Positions 18,154 through 27,612 are shown, numbered from the stretch's first letter. The stretch is 64,000 nt of DNA from Pseudomaricurvus alcaniphilus (GCF_011440395.1 NZ_JAAOIX010000001.1:1286402-1350401), one strand, 5' to 3'. Notes: generated by a model not told the origin, from the sequence alone. Numbers and translations are program-made.

Positions 18154-19428
18154 TCAGAGAGGTGACTCATTTGAGACTCGTAGAACCGAGCCTTCGGAAG
18201 GTTCTTGCATAAAACGAATTATTTTTTCTCCGTATTGAAGCAATCCCTGCGCCTGGCGCATCTCCAAATCCTGGCGAACCTCGTCCTCCGTGACATTTGC
18301 CGTCTTCGCCAGCTGCGCTGGGCCTATTTTTACCGTGCGCCATTCAGGGTTTTTCCGGTCTGGCTCGGCGGTCTGCCATAGCTTCTCCAACGCAAAACTA
18401 ACCTTGCTGGTATGGGCCGCAAAAGCCTGAACCATAGCCAGATTATCCGTCTCCCTTACTCTCTGTGCGAAATGCCTCAACAGCTGCACCAGGTTTTCCG
18501 GGTGTGCCTTAAGACTATCGAACATCTGGGATCGCTCAATGGATATCAGCTCGGTGTTCACCAGAGCCGTAGCTTTCGCCGATCGCTTTTCGCCATCAAA
18601 GATGGCCAGCTCCCCAAACAAGGCACCGCAGGAGAGGTTGGCCAGCACCATTTCGTTACTTTCCGGGTCCTTGCGGGAGATGGATATAAGGCCTTCATCC
18701 ACGGCATAAGCATGTTCAGCGGCATCATTTTGCTCAAACAGCACTTCGCCCGGAGAGAGCAATACCCGCTCAAACTGACCGCAGAAATTATCCAGCCAAA
18801 AATGATCGACTTTCTTGCTGATTTCGCCAAACGCCCACTGAAAGACAGTGTCAAAATTGGCCACCAATGGGATCATATGATCATGCACAGATTCTACCCA
18901 CTTTGGTCCACCCAGCTGCTCGAAACCGAGGCGGCCATATAGCGATAAAGTTTCAGCGCTTATTGAGCATATAATATGGGTACCATCGAGGGTGTGTATC
19001 AAACCGATGCCAGACTTGAAAATCGAATACAAGACATTGCGCCGGTTTCTCCAGTCCCTGGAGATGGCAAGCATCCCTACCCCGACGATACACGGAGGGG
19101 TACCTCTGTGTGCAGCATTTTCCTGTTGATGCTCCTCCAGGGTCCGCCGCCTCAGGGCGCTATAATCAAAATACTGCTCGGCGGGTAAACCCACCTCGGA
19201 ATCTTTGTTGATCCTCAGGGCGCCGATAATTTCGTCACCCGCATAGGCAACGATATTGTACACCCCTGGCATGGCGTCGAATTTATCGGTAATTCGCTGG
19301 CCGCTATCCAGGTGGCTTGATGACTCAAACCTGCGCTTTTCCTCGACATAAACTTCGTGACGCAATCGATAAACGTCGTCTAACTCCCGCGCAGTGGATG
19401 CTACTTTGATCCTGATGGCCACGGTCAA
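18154..19428 (-). CDS. GNAT acyltransferase fused to cNMP-binding and Crp-type HTH domains
   Basis: This is a 424-residue three-part protein. Residues 1-205 resemble the acyl-homoserine-lactone-synthase-like GNAT domain of exosortase-associated acyltransferases (VYRLRHEVYVEEKRRF, GALRINKDSEVGLPAEQYFD, YGRLGFEQLGG). Residues 215-340 form a cyclic-nucleotide-binding fold (FERVLLSPGEVLFEQND, GALFGELAIFDGEKRSAKATAL), and residues 370-405 an HTH (QLAKTANVTEDEVRQDLEMRQAQGLL). The 5' end is uncertain: the frame opens with TTG at 19428, but GTG two codons later at 19422 has GAG eight bases upstream. A second GNAT of the same family lies at 32999-33745. The fusion suggests that acyl transfer or gene expression is tied to a nucleotide signal. 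The substrate is unknown. Confidence 0.8.
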   Translation of the reverse strand: MTVAIRIKVASTARELDDVYRLRHEVYVEEKRRFESSSHLDSGQRITDKFDAMPGVYNIVAYAGDEIIGALRINKDSEVGLPAEQYFDYSALRRRTLEEHQQENAAHRGTPPCIVGVGMLAISRDWRNRRNVLYSIFKSGIGLIHTLDGTHIICSISAETLSLYGRLGFEQLGGPKWVESVHDHMIPLVANFDTVFQWAFGEISKKVDHFWLDNFCGQFERVLLSPGEVLFEQNDAAEHAYAVDEGLISISRKDPESNEMVLANLSCGALFGELAIFDGEKRSAKATALVNTELISIERSQMFDSLKAHPENLVQLLRHFAQRVRETDNLAMVQAFAAHTSKVSFALEKLWQTAEPDRKNPEWRTVKIGPAQLAKTANVTEDEVRQDLEMRQAQGLLQYGEKIIRFMQEPSEGSVLRVSNESPL

Positions 19429-19796
19429 TTCTCAACTATCAAAATTAATACAAGCGGGGACGTCTAACCTGAATCCTTCAGCATTGGAACTTCGAACCCT
19501 ATTATTTATTGGCCGACACAAAAGCTTCGGAAAAGCCCAGTATCCGCGAACATCTGTCAACCATCCTGACATTATCGGGTATATTATCAACTAAACCAAC
19601 TGCAATAAGCGGACGTACTTAACAATCCCCGCTCCTGCAGCAAAAGCATCTTTTACAGCCTGGAACGGGCTTTGCTAAACGGGCTTTGCTACTAGCTATT
19701 ACCGGGCTCGATACCAGCCAAACAGGGCTGGAGGTTCCGCACATAACCCTATCACCCGGGCAAACCAAAACCACTTAACATGCAACTCCGAAGGGG
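19429..19796. other. Intergenic region with short direct repeat
   Basis: These 368 bases lie between two leftward genes. A 14-bp unit AACGGGCTTTGCTA is repeated twice at 19664-19691. No clear terminator or coding frame was seen. The promoter of the GNAT-cNMP gene must lie near its right-hand (3'-coordinate) neighbour sequence, at 19440-19600. Confidence 0.45.
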
Positions 19797-20474
19797 TTAC
19801 ACCGACCCTAGCGACTTGATTTTTTTAGCCGGCATCCCCCCCCAAAGTTCCATAGCCGGTATTTTTGTATCCGGCGGCACCACTGAGCCAGCGGTAACTA
19901 CCGAACCCTCCCCAATAGAAACACCTGACATTACCACTGCATTTACGCCGACAGTGGCATTTCTGTGGATAAATACCGGGCTCAGGATCAATTTGCCGCT
20001 GGTTATGGTGTGCGCGGTAACCACGGACCCCTGCCCAATAATCGCTTCATCACCAATTGAAATGAGTTGCGGGTCGACCAGGTGACCACCCAAGGCAATA
20101 TCCTTGCCAACACTGGCCCCAAACAGCTTGGCGACTAAAGGCTTGGCAAATACCGTGGTGAAGGGTAACAGAGCGCCGCGCCCAAACTCGTAAATTACGG
20201 TAAAAAGCTTCCACCAGGTAAACATCACATCGTCCATCCCGTACTCACCAGGGTTCATCGGGTGCATACGGAGTATCAACCTTGTTGCCAGGGCCGATAA
20301 CAGCCCGAATACCAGCAAAAAGACCAGAGCATCAGCAATAACATAAAAGCCGCTAAACAAGGCATAGGTAAATGGATGAACAAAAAAGGCTGTCATAAAC
20401 AAACTGACAAGTGCCAAAATCACCAGAAATACTGTCGATAATACAAAATCAAGAAACTGGGTTTTCACTACCAA
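19797..20474 (-). CDS. Membrane-anchored hexapeptide-repeat acetyltransferase
   Basis: This 225-residue protein has two or three N-terminal transmembrane helices (FLSTVFLVILALVSLFMTA-like, residues 8-70) and a C-terminal left-handed beta-helix of hexapeptide repeats (about 118-215). Examples are LFGASVGKDIALGGHLVDP, ISIGDEAIIGQGSVV and VGVNAVVMSGVSIGEGSVV, ending with the usual PPDTKIPAMELWGGMPAKKI. Such proteins transfer acetyl or acyl groups to sugars or antibiotics, so O-acetylation of the exopolysaccharide is a reasonable guess. The reading frame opens at a TTG (20474); a GTG two codons later is an alternative, and AAAGGGA lies just upstream. It is 43 bases downstream of the PrsT lipoprotein gene, probably in the same transcript. 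Confidence 0.72.
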   Translation of the reverse strand: MVVKTQFLDFVLSTVFLVILALVSLFMTAFFVHPFTYALFSGFYVIADALVFLLVFGLLSALATRLILRMHPMNPGEYGMDDVMFTWWKLFTVIYEFGRGALLPFTTVFAKPLVAKLFGASVGKDIALGGHLVDPQLISIGDEAIIGQGSVVTAHTITSGKLILSPVFIHRNATVGVNAVVMSGVSIGEGSVVTAGSVVPPDTKIPAMELWGGMPAKKIKSLGSV

Positions 20475-20517
20475 TGTATCCCTTTATCCATAAACTCAAT
20501 ATTAATAACACACGTTG

Positions 20518-23313
20518 TTAATTCAACTTGTTAAACAGCTTCTCAGCTTCGGGGCGATCAGGGAAATTGTCGGCACTTGCCAATAACGCTTGCAGTATAT
20601 TTTTTGCCTCGCTACTTTTACCGTTGGATTCGAGGATCAGTGCTCGATGGTAAAACAGTGTCGGATCACCTTCCCCCACGGACAAATCAGCCGTAGCTGT
20701 TTCGCTGACTCGTAGCGCACGCTGGTAGTCTTTGTTTTTCATCAGCAGAAACGCCAGTGTATCGGCGATTTGCCGCGAACTTCCCGCTTGTTTGTAGGCC
20801 CGCTCAGCATATTCCAGGGCTTGTTTTGGGCTTGTGTCGCGCAACTCCCATGCCAGGTTATTCATTACCAACAAGTTGTCGGGCGCACTTTCAAGGACCT
20901 TCTTATACTGTGACACAGCGTCGCTCGGCCGCTTCGCTTTGGAATACAGGCCCGCTAGATAGATGCGCGCCCTGTTATCGGTTGGGTGACTCTTAACCCA
21001 ACCTTCCAATCGCTGCACGGCCAAGTCTTCCATGCCGAGATCCCATTCCTGCTGGGCCAGGGCTAGCAATGAGGTCACACTGTTCGAAGATTGAAACACT
21101 TTTTCAAACAGCTTAAGTGCCTCTTTATTGTCGCCACCCAACCTGGCCAGATTTGCCTCCAGGTATTGCACATCAAGATTTTCTGGCGCCAGCACTTTCA
21201 ACTTTTTAAGCTGTGCTGCTGCACTTTCGAGATCGCCGGATTTACTATACGTCTGCGCAAGATTCAGGCGTGCCAGAAAATGGTCCTGATCAAGCTGGAT
21301 GGCTCGTTTCAGCTCCGCTTCGGCCCTTTTTTTCTCGCCGGATACCCCCAGGGTTTGGGACAGCAAAAAATGCCCTTCCGCATAGTCCGGCGCAATCTGA
21401 ACCAAACGCGCAAACAGCACCCCGGCTTCATTATGGGCATTCAATGCCAGCTGTGCCCGACCAAGCAACTCTATAACAGCGGGAACGTTGGAATTCCTGG
21501 TGTGAAAATCATTCAAAGTAGCAAACACCGACCTTGGCTGGCCTCCAAGCAGATAGTGCCGGGCAAGCATTATGCGCGGAGCTAAGGCATTAGGATCACT
21601 TGTAATAGCCTGTTCAAGGTGTTTTACCATATCTCCGCTGCGGGCTTCCGCCTGGTCAACCATTGCCAGGCGAACTAACGTGTCTGTGTGATCCGGGTTT
21701 TCTCGCAACACGTCCCGATAGCGCTGACGCGCCTCGGCATAATCCTTGTTTTGCAAGGCGATCACTGCCAGGTTATGGTTGGCACCTACATCACCGGGCA
21801 CAATCTGCCTGGCCTGTTCAAACGCATCTCGCGCCTTCACCCAATCAGCTTTATCGGCGTAAGCCAGCCCAGCGAGGCTGTGCGCTCCAGCTGACTGCCT
21901 GTTATTGCTTGCAAATGCCTCGGCGATTGCTGTTGACTTCGCATACTCCTTGCGCTTGGAGTAGTGAGCGACCAATTCTTTGGCCGCCTGCAGGTTGCCC
22001 GGTTCCGCCGCAAGAACTTGGGTCAGCATTTCAACGCCCTTGGCCGCATCCCCCGCGGCCAGCTGTGCTGCCCCATAAAGAAATTGTATTGCCGTTGACT
22101 CCGGCCGCAACTTGTACATATTTTTTACAACTTCAAGCTCCCCCTTACGGTCTCCCTGCCCCCTTCTGCTATCCGCTAATAGGGCTTGCAGTGCAAAGTC
22201 ATCCGGATACTCAATGAGCAAAGGAGCGACCACCTTTTCGGCATCCTGGAACTTGTTTGATTTATTCAAAATGGTGGCGTAGAGCACAGCACCCAGAATG
22301 TGATCCGGGTTTCCGGCCACGTATTCGGCAGCAAAGGTTTCCGCCTGTTGGATATTACCCAGCTTTAAATTGACTTCTGCAAGGAAAAACTTAACCGGCA
22401 TAAACCATTTATTGGCACCATAAGCAGCGTCCAATGCACTCTTGGCGGCCTCAAGCCGGCCAGTTTTCAGGAACACGACCCCTTGGGCAAAATGTACTTC
22501 ATAGTAATCAGGCAGCAATTTGCGAGCTGCATTGATATCCGCCTGGGCGCCCTCGTAGTTCTCAAGTTTAATCCTGTTTAATGCCCGCGATAAATACTGA
22601 ACGCCGTTACCTTCAAGCTCAATGGCTTTGGCATAAGCGACCTCTGCGGCGGCGGCATTGTCATCCAATTGCTCCAGTCGAGCCAGCATCAGCCATGCAG
22701 GCACATACTCCTTATTCTCGCTGGTAATCTGTAATAAAACCTGGCGCGCCGCTACACGGTCTTCCTCCGCCACAATAGCGGCTTTTGTTGCCACGGCTTC
22801 AACGGAATCCGGCACATTTGAAAGCGCGGTCTCCAACTCAGTAGCCGCGCTCTCGGGATTACCAAGCGCCATGTATGCCCTCGCTCGGGACGTATGCACA
22901 CTGGCGCGGCTTTCTACCGTCAAATCAAAAGTAGGCAGTAAATCGATGACTTGCTGGAACTTGCTTTGTTGCAAAAGGGCCTTTGCAAGCGCCGGGATGA
23001 CCACATTATCGTCAGCCTTCAACAGCATAGCCCGCTGCAGCTCTTTTTCGGCAGACGCCGAGTCACCTGTCTCAAGGTACACCTGCCCAAGCAGGGAGCG
23101 GGCTTCACCATTTTCAGGTGAATTTTTAAGCAGCTCCTTTAGATCAATAATAGCTGCCTGTGTTTTACCAGACTGAAATGACAGCTTTGCCCGCTCATAA
23201 AGCTCCGACTCACTGACTGGTGAGCCACAAGCACCAAGCCCCAGAATCACAAAAACCAAAAGAAAATTAAATAAGCGCCGTTGAGCTGTCATTTGAAGCA
23301 TTAACCTTTCCAT
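20518..23313 (-). CDS. prsT: PEP-CTERM-system TPR-repeat lipoprotein PrsT
   Basis: This 931-residue TPR superhelix is anchored as a lipoprotein: the signal peptide LFNFLLVFVILGLGAC ends in a lipobox and is followed by GSPVSESELYERAK, typical of PrsT. More than 20 degenerate TPR units fill the rest, for example GKTQAAIIDLKELLKNSPEN and DPNALAPRIMLARHYLLGGQ. The start may be the ATG at 23313, 23301 or 23292; a GGAAAGG stretch best fits the codon at 23301 or 23292. PrsT is a conserved accessory of exosortase systems, presumably an outer-membrane-facing scaffold in the periplasm. Its exact role is unknown. It is followed by the hexapeptide acetyltransferase and is divergent from the PEP-CTERM gene at 23737. 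A paralogue without lipobox is at 5129-7945. Confidence 0.9.
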   Translation of the reverse strand: MERLMLQMTAQRRLFNFLLVFVILGLGACGSPVSESELYERAKLSFQSGKTQAAIIDLKELLKNSPENGEARSLLGQVYLETGDSASAEKELQRAMLLKADDNVVIPALAKALLQQSKFQQVIDLLPTFDLTVESRASVHTSRARAYMALGNPESAATELETALSNVPDSVEAVATKAAIVAEEDRVAARQVLLQITSENKEYVPAWLMLARLEQLDDNAAAAEVAYAKAIELEGNGVQYLSRALNRIKLENYEGAQADINAARKLLPDYYEVHFAQGVVFLKTGRLEAAKSALDAAYGANKWFMPVKFFLAEVNLKLGNIQQAETFAAEYVAGNPDHILGAVLYATILNKSNKFQDAEKVVAPLLIEYPDDFALQALLADSRRGQGDRKGELEVVKNMYKLRPESTAIQFLYGAAQLAAGDAAKGVEMLTQVLAAEPGNLQAAKELVAHYSKRKEYAKSTAIAEAFASNNRQSAGAHSLAGLAYADKADWVKARDAFEQARQIVPGDVGANHNLAVIALQNKDYAEARQRYRDVLRENPDHTDTLVRLAMVDQAEARSGDMVKHLEQAITSDPNALAPRIMLARHYLLGGQPRSVFATLNDFHTRNSNVPAVIELLGRAQLALNAHNEAGVLFARLVQIAPDYAEGHFLLSQTLGVSGEKKRAEAELKRAIQLDQDHFLARLNLAQTYSKSGDLESAAAQLKKLKVLAPENLDVQYLEANLARLGGDNKEALKLFEKVFQSSNSVTSLLALAQQEWDLGMEDLAVQRLEGWVKSHPTDNRARIYLAGLYSKAKRPSDAVSQYKKVLESAPDNLLVMNNLAWELRDTSPKQALEYAERAYKQAGSSRQIADTLAFLLMKNKDYQRALRVSETATADLSVGEGDPTLFYHRALILESNGKSSEAKNILQALLASADNFPDRPEAEKLFNKLN

Positions 23314-23585
23314 ATGTTGTCTAGCTTTAGTTGTCTAGCTTAAATCGTACGCGCCAATGCTACACCTCTCTATAGTAAGATTACATCAGGACATAGAGAA
23401 TACATCAGGAGCAGGACGCAAATTGCGTGATGAGTATCGCTGCCGTCAATTGACAGGTCAAGGTTGAACTTGTCTGCTGGTAACAAACAACGTTTCTATA
23501 TTCCGGTGACTTGATCCATCTTCCGGTCTCATTGTAAATCGGGAAGAGTATGCCCTATATAAAAGAAGCTGCACCGATGGGGCCT

Positions 23586-23602
23586 TGTCAGCTTTTTTTA
23601 CA
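23586..23602 (+). promoter_or_regulatory. Candidate PrsR activator site
   Basis: TGTCAGCTTTTTTTACA, whose ends form TGT...ACA, lies about 75 bases upstream of the -24 element and resembles the site at 5044-5059. It is assigned to PrsR by inference from position and similarity only. Confidence 0.35.
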
Positions 23603-23674
23603 GAAGACCCGCCTACAGTATTCGGAAAGCTTTTAGCGAGACGTAACATATTGAAATTAATAGATATTTATTTT

Positions 23675-23692
23675 TTGGCCCAGCGTTTGCTT
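23675..23692 (+). promoter_or_regulatory. Sigma-54 (-24/-12) promoter of the PEP-CTERM gene
   Basis: TTGGCCCAGCGTTTGCTT has GG and GC separated by exactly 10 bases and a T-rich flank, in good agreement with TGGCAC-N5-TTGCT. It ends 44 bases before the ATG at 23737, and the Shine-Dalgarno AAAGGAG lies between. Confidence 0.82.
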
Positions 23693-23736
23693 TAATTCTA
23701 GCGTGGACTAATTTACGGAGTCAAAGGAGACCCTAA

Positions 23737-24588
23737 ATGAACATTAAACGTACTTTTGCACTAACCGCAATGGCAGTAGCGATCAGTGGTGTTAGCGTAG
23801 GCGCCAACGCCGCTGGCCTGCCAATTGATCTGTTTTCAACCGATCAGGCCGAATTAACTGACACCATCGCAGTCGCAGGCGGAGCGCCAGATGGCGGAGC
23901 CAGCAGCACCGTTTCTACCCTCGGCACGGATATTATTGGCGGCGAGCGAGACTTGTTCGTGGAGTTGCTGAGCAACGACAACAATGGCACTGCCGTTGGT
24001 AGCGCTACTCGCGATGTGTCAGCCAGCGTCGGCGCAGGCGTATTCGACTTCAGTGTTGACTCACTGGCCACGGCCACTGCTACTATTCAGTGGGATGGCG
24101 GTGATGGCCTTGCAGGTAACTTCACTGACAACCTGGACTATACCGGCTTAGGTGGCGTCAACTTGAGTGGATACTCTGCCTTTGCAGTAACCACGGTTGC
24201 AGCTGATGGCGGCTTTGCCTTCAGAATCGGTGCCTATACTGACGCCGCTAACTGGACCTACATTGACTTTGTATCTTCTGCGGTTGCCGCTCCAACAACA
24301 TCCTTTATTGACTTGGCCGCATTCGACAACCCTGGACTTTGTGGCGCTGTTAACCCAGCACCAGGTGTAACCTCTATCACCTGTGCGCCTGGCAACATGG
24401 TTGTTAACTGGAGCAGCCTCGGTGCCTTGGTACTGGTTATTGATCCAATGGGTGGATCTGCAGCGATCGATTTGACCCTTGACCAGATCGAAGCTGTGCC
24501 AGAGCCATCAACTCTGGGCATGCTGGGCCTCGGCTTACTGGGTCTTGGCGCCGCCTATCGTCGTCGCAAGACTTCAGTCGACGCTTAA
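23737..24588 (+). CDS. PEP-CTERM sorting domain-containing exported protein
   Basis: This 283-residue secreted protein has an N-terminal signal peptide (MNIKRTFALTAMAVAISGVS, ANA cleavage) and a textbook PEP-CTERM tail: VPEPSTLGMLGLGLLGLGAA followed by YRRRKTSVDA. It is therefore an exosortase-A substrate that is cleaved near PEP and exported. The body is Gly/Ala/Asp-rich and beta-sheet-like with only two cysteines (PGLCGAV, SITCAPG). No enzymatic motif was found; a role as extracellular matrix or floc protein is inferred from the family. A sigma-54 promoter lies just upstream and a strong terminator just downstream, so it is a single-gene transcript. The Shine-Dalgarno AAAGGAG precedes the ATG. 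Confidence 0.92.
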   Translation: MNIKRTFALTAMAVAISGVSVGANAAGLPIDLFSTDQAELTDTIAVAGGAPDGGASSTVSTLGTDIIGGERDLFVELLSNDNNGTAVGSATRDVSASVGAGVFDFSVDSLATATATIQWDGGDGLAGNFTDNLDYTGLGGVNLSGYSAFAVTTVAADGGFAFRIGAYTDAANWTYIDFVSSAVAAPTTSFIDLAAFDNPGLCGAVNPAPGVTSITCAPGNMVVNWSSLGALVLVIDPMGGSAAIDLTLDQIEAVPEPSTLGMLGLGLLGLGAAYRRRKTSVDA

Positions 24589-24638
24589 GATCAGCAGCGA
24601 CTCCGTAAGTAAGTAACACAGGTTTGATGTTCAAACCA

Positions 24639-24666
24639 AACAACGGCCTCAATTGAGGCCGTTGTT
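24639..24666 (+). terminator. Intrinsic terminator after the PEP-CTERM gene
   Basis: AACAACGGCCTCAA and its inverted partner TTGAGGCCGTTGTT form a 14-bp perfect stem, followed by CTTTCT. It lies 50 bases beyond the stop codon. Confidence 0.9.
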
Positions 24667-24725
24667 CTTTCTGGACTTCTCCTATGCAAGCGGAAAACGT
24701 CATTCAACCTACAATCGCATGATTG

Positions 24726-25961
24726 TTATACGCTGTTAAAAGCAGCTGTTAACTCCCGGCACGGGTTAACACTTGCCAATTTCGCCTGTAGCCGGCTCGC
24801 CACTTCACAAGTACGTTCCTGTCCCGCCAACTTCCGGGCCACCTCATGCTTAAGCGTCAGCAAATCCAGCTGGTCGTTGCGCATATAGACTCCGGCGCCC
24901 AGAGCATCCACCGCCCTCATATTCAAGTGCTGATCCAAATTACCCGCTATACCGATAACCGGCACCCCGCAACGCAACGCCTCATAAGTCGATAGACTGC
25001 CCCCGTTGCAAATCACAAGATCCGCCTTCGCCGTGGCAATATCACCGGGCAGAAAATCCGCATAGTACACATTGCTCGCCTGTATATCGGGCGGCGGGTT
25101 GCCCGAGGTGGTTACCAGTAACTGCACCGGTAAGCCCTGTAAAGCGTTGATAATGGCGGGTAACAGATCGTTTCGGCCGGAGCTGCCCAGGGTTATATAG
25201 ACGCAAGGAATACTGTCCTCCAACGTCTCCCACCAGTCGGGCAGCGCCTGCTCCGGCGACCACAGTATTGGACCGATAAAACGGTGGTTGCTGGCCAGTT
25301 CCAAACCCGGTGCCAGCTCAGGGATGTCTGCCAGCAGCAGCATATCGCTGTCGGTGTAAGCCCGGTTAAGGTTGTGCCCTAGCGGTTTCAGACCAAACTT
25401 TTTCCGGACCCGGTTTACCGGCGCCGCGTGATGGGCAAAAGCCACCGGACGCACCAGACTGAACAAAAACTGAGCTACAGAGAGCCCCAGCAGGCCAACC
25501 AATGGATGCTCCGGGATAGGACAGGCCAAATTCGCCAGGGGGCTCCAATAGAAGTTGGATACTGATAAATAAGGCACCTGGCGCAGGCGCGCACTCACCG
25601 AGAGCGATAACCGAAAATCTCCGACAATGTAGTCCGGGCGTACACTGTCAATCAATGCCAGGTCATCTTCTACGTAGCGCTCCAATATGGCGCTGGAATA
25701 GACCGGCCGCCCCTGCGCCAGCGCACGGGTAAAATCAGCGCTGGCAATAGACCAGATTTCGCGACAATCAGCGGGCAACCCGGGAAACAGCTTGTTGTAA
25801 CGCGGGTCTGCGGCGAAACAGACTTCAAAACCGTCCTGCTCCAGCCCCTGGGCAAGCACTGCCATGCGCGCCACATGGGCCAGGGTCACAGCCTCCGCAA
25901 TAAACAGGACCCTGGGCTTGCGCTTGGTGTTTTCTGACAAATTCACCACCCCATGACCCAA
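24726..25961 (-). CDS. GT1/MGT-family glycosyltransferase
   Basis: This 411-residue cytoplasmic GT-B glycosyltransferase resembles UDP-glycosyltransferases and the MurG/GT28 C-terminal fold. The N-terminal domain starts with RVLFIAEAVTLAHVARMAVLAQGL, in which a His lies at the usual acceptor-activating position. The C-terminal half has CVYITLGSSGRNDLLPAIINAL and the donor-binding stretch ADLVICNGGSLSTYEALRCGVPVIGIAGNLDQHLN, the bacterial counterpart of the PSPG/UGT signature. It sits in the exosortase region between the PEP-CTERM gene and the beta-barrel gene, running leftward. Its acceptor could be a lipid or small molecule rather than polysaccharide, because GT1 enzymes often act on such acceptors; this is inference. 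Confidence 0.82.
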   Translation of the reverse strand: MGHGVVNLSENTKRKPRVLFIAEAVTLAHVARMAVLAQGLEQDGFEVCFAADPRYNKLFPGLPADCREIWSIASADFTRALAQGRPVYSSAILERYVEDDLALIDSVRPDYIVGDFRLSLSVSARLRQVPYLSVSNFYWSPLANLACPIPEHPLVGLLGLSVAQFLFSLVRPVAFAHHAAPVNRVRKKFGLKPLGHNLNRAYTDSDMLLLADIPELAPGLELASNHRFIGPILWSPEQALPDWWETLEDSIPCVYITLGSSGRNDLLPAIINALQGLPVQLLVTTSGNPPPDIQASNVYYADFLPGDIATAKADLVICNGGSLSTYEALRCGVPVIGIAGNLDQHLNMRAVDALGAGVYMRNDQLDLLTLKHEVARKLAGQERTCEVASRLQAKLASVNPCRELTAAFNSV

Positions 25962-26073
25962 AGCGCCAGCTTACGCCCAATAATCCGCCTGATTATCATT
26001 TATAATCCTTTTTCGAGTAGAACAGCCCAGGAACATAGTTGGTTTTTAACGACTATAATCAAGTACTAGAGTC

Positions 26074-27555
26074 ATGGACGTCAATTACGTTATGAGAAAA
26101 CAGAATCAAACCGCAACAATGAGCCTTCGCCAGTGGATTATCACATTGGTTACCATGCTTCTGGTCACCTGCCAGAGCAATGCAGCCCTGTCTGATCAGT
26201 ACCTGTTGGCGCTCGATTCATTTGACGACCTGTTCAACACCGAGCCGGCCGAGGACGAACCCTCCACTGCAGATGACGAGTCAACTGATTCGGCTGAAAG
26301 CCTGTTCGGTTTGGCAGATGATGACAGCATGTCGAACGATATCAAATCCCCGGTTACCGGGTTTATCCAGTTTGAAGCCGCCCACACCTACCCTTCTCCC
26401 AGCCATACCTCCAAGGCACGCAGCATCCTGCACCTGTCCACCAATGGCAACCTTGACAACGGTATGTCCTGGAATCTCAGCGGTCGCGCGACCTACGATG
26501 CGGTGTTTGACCTGACCAACCACTATCCAGGCGAGGTGAGGGACGACCGCGACCTGTACGCCGATGTGCACGAAGCCTACCTGGACATTCCTGCCGGTGA
26601 CGTGGAGTTTCGACTGGGCAGACAACACATTGTCTGGGGGGAGATGGTAGGCCTGTTTTTCGCCGACGTGGTTTCCGCTAAAGATATGCGCCAGTTTGTG
26701 GCCCAGGATTTCGACCAGATCCGCATTCCCCAGTGGGCGGCTCGCGCCGAATATTTTGGCAGCGATTTCCACAGTGAATTTATCTGGATCCCCTATATGA
26801 CCTACAACGATATAGGCGTTCCGGGGGATGACTTTTACCCGCTCAGTATCGAACCACCGGCAAACGTGGCGTTGCGAGTCAACAAGCCGAAAGAACCCTC
26901 AAGGGATCTGTCTAACAGTTCATTTGGCCTGCGCGGCTCCATGCTTAAAGGCGGTTGGGATATCTCTGCGTTCTACTATCGCAGCATCAATGTCGACCCG
27001 ACTTTCTTTATTGAAACAGATTTCACCTCTACTCCTACCGTGATCGTCACTCCTGAACACACCCGTATTCATCAATTTGGCGCCACCCTGGCCAAGGATT
27101 TCGGCCCGTTTGTGTTAAAAAGCGAAGCCGTCTACAACAAAAACACCTACATCAACATTGAAGACCTGACCATCGACAACGGCGTTATCCAGCAGGACAT
27201 CCTCGACTACATTGTCGCCATTGAACATACGACCGCTAACAATACTCTGCTAAATTTTCAGTTTTACCAGCGCTGGTACACCGATCACGACGACAAACTG
27301 ATGTTCGATGAATTTGAAAGCGGCGTCAGCGTCTACAGCAAAGTTGAAATTAACGACACTTTGGAAGCTGAGTTGACGCTGATCACCCAATTAAATCGCA
27401 GTGACTGGATGGCTCGCCCCCGGGTTACCTGGGAGTTTTCCAGAAACTGGTATGTGCAGGCGGGAGCCGATATTTTTGGCGGCCAGGATGTTGGAATTTT
27501 TGGTCGCTTTGAAGACAGTAGCCGCGTCTACACCAACCTCAGGTATACCTTTTGA
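26074..27555 (+). CDS. Outer-membrane beta-barrel protein (DUF1302-like)
   Basis: This 493-residue exported protein has a signal peptide (LRQWIITLVTMLLVTCQSNA), an acidic low-complexity linker (about 45-85), then alternating amphipathic beta-strands to a C-terminal YTNLRYTF, the aromatic terminus expected for an outer-membrane barrel. The segment LDIPAGDVEFRLGRQHIVWGEMVG resembles the conserved core of DUF1302 barrels. Other start codons (M7 at 26092, M16) remain possible because the Shine-Dalgarno is poor. It is followed after 57 bases by the LolA-like gene, and opposite lie two LolC-type permeases. It could be the outer-membrane partner of that transporter. The assignment to DUF1302 rests on a few segments only. 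Confidence 0.62.
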   Translation: MDVNYVMRKQNQTATMSLRQWIITLVTMLLVTCQSNAALSDQYLLALDSFDDLFNTEPAEDEPSTADDESTDSAESLFGLADDDSMSNDIKSPVTGFIQFEAAHTYPSPSHTSKARSILHLSTNGNLDNGMSWNLSGRATYDAVFDLTNHYPGEVRDDRDLYADVHEAYLDIPAGDVEFRLGRQHIVWGEMVGLFFADVVSAKDMRQFVAQDFDQIRIPQWAARAEYFGSDFHSEFIWIPYMTYNDIGVPGDDFYPLSIEPPANVALRVNKPKEPSRDLSNSSFGLRGSMLKGGWDISAFYYRSINVDPTFFIETDFTSTPTVIVTPEHTRIHQFGATLAKDFGPFVLKSEAVYNKNTYINIEDLTIDNGVIQQDILDYIVAIEHTTANNTLLNFQFYQRWYTDHDDKLMFDEFESGVSVYSKVEINDTLEAELTLITQLNRSDWMARPRVTWEFSRNWYVQAGADIFGGQDVGIFGRFEDSSRVYTNLRYTF

Positions 27556-27612
27556 TTGGATGGCCAGCCTGAACTATATAACAGTGGATAAATTATCCAG
27601 AGGGTTTAAACA

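Larger units (their letters stand above)
23314..23736. other. Divergent regulatory region between prsT and the PEP-CTERM gene
   Basis: These 423 bases hold the sigma-54 promoter (23675-23692) and a candidate activator site (23586-23602) for the PEP-CTERM gene. A 14-bp direct repeat GTTGTCTAGCTTTA (23316-23343) lies next to prsT. No credible gene is present. Confidence 0.6.
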
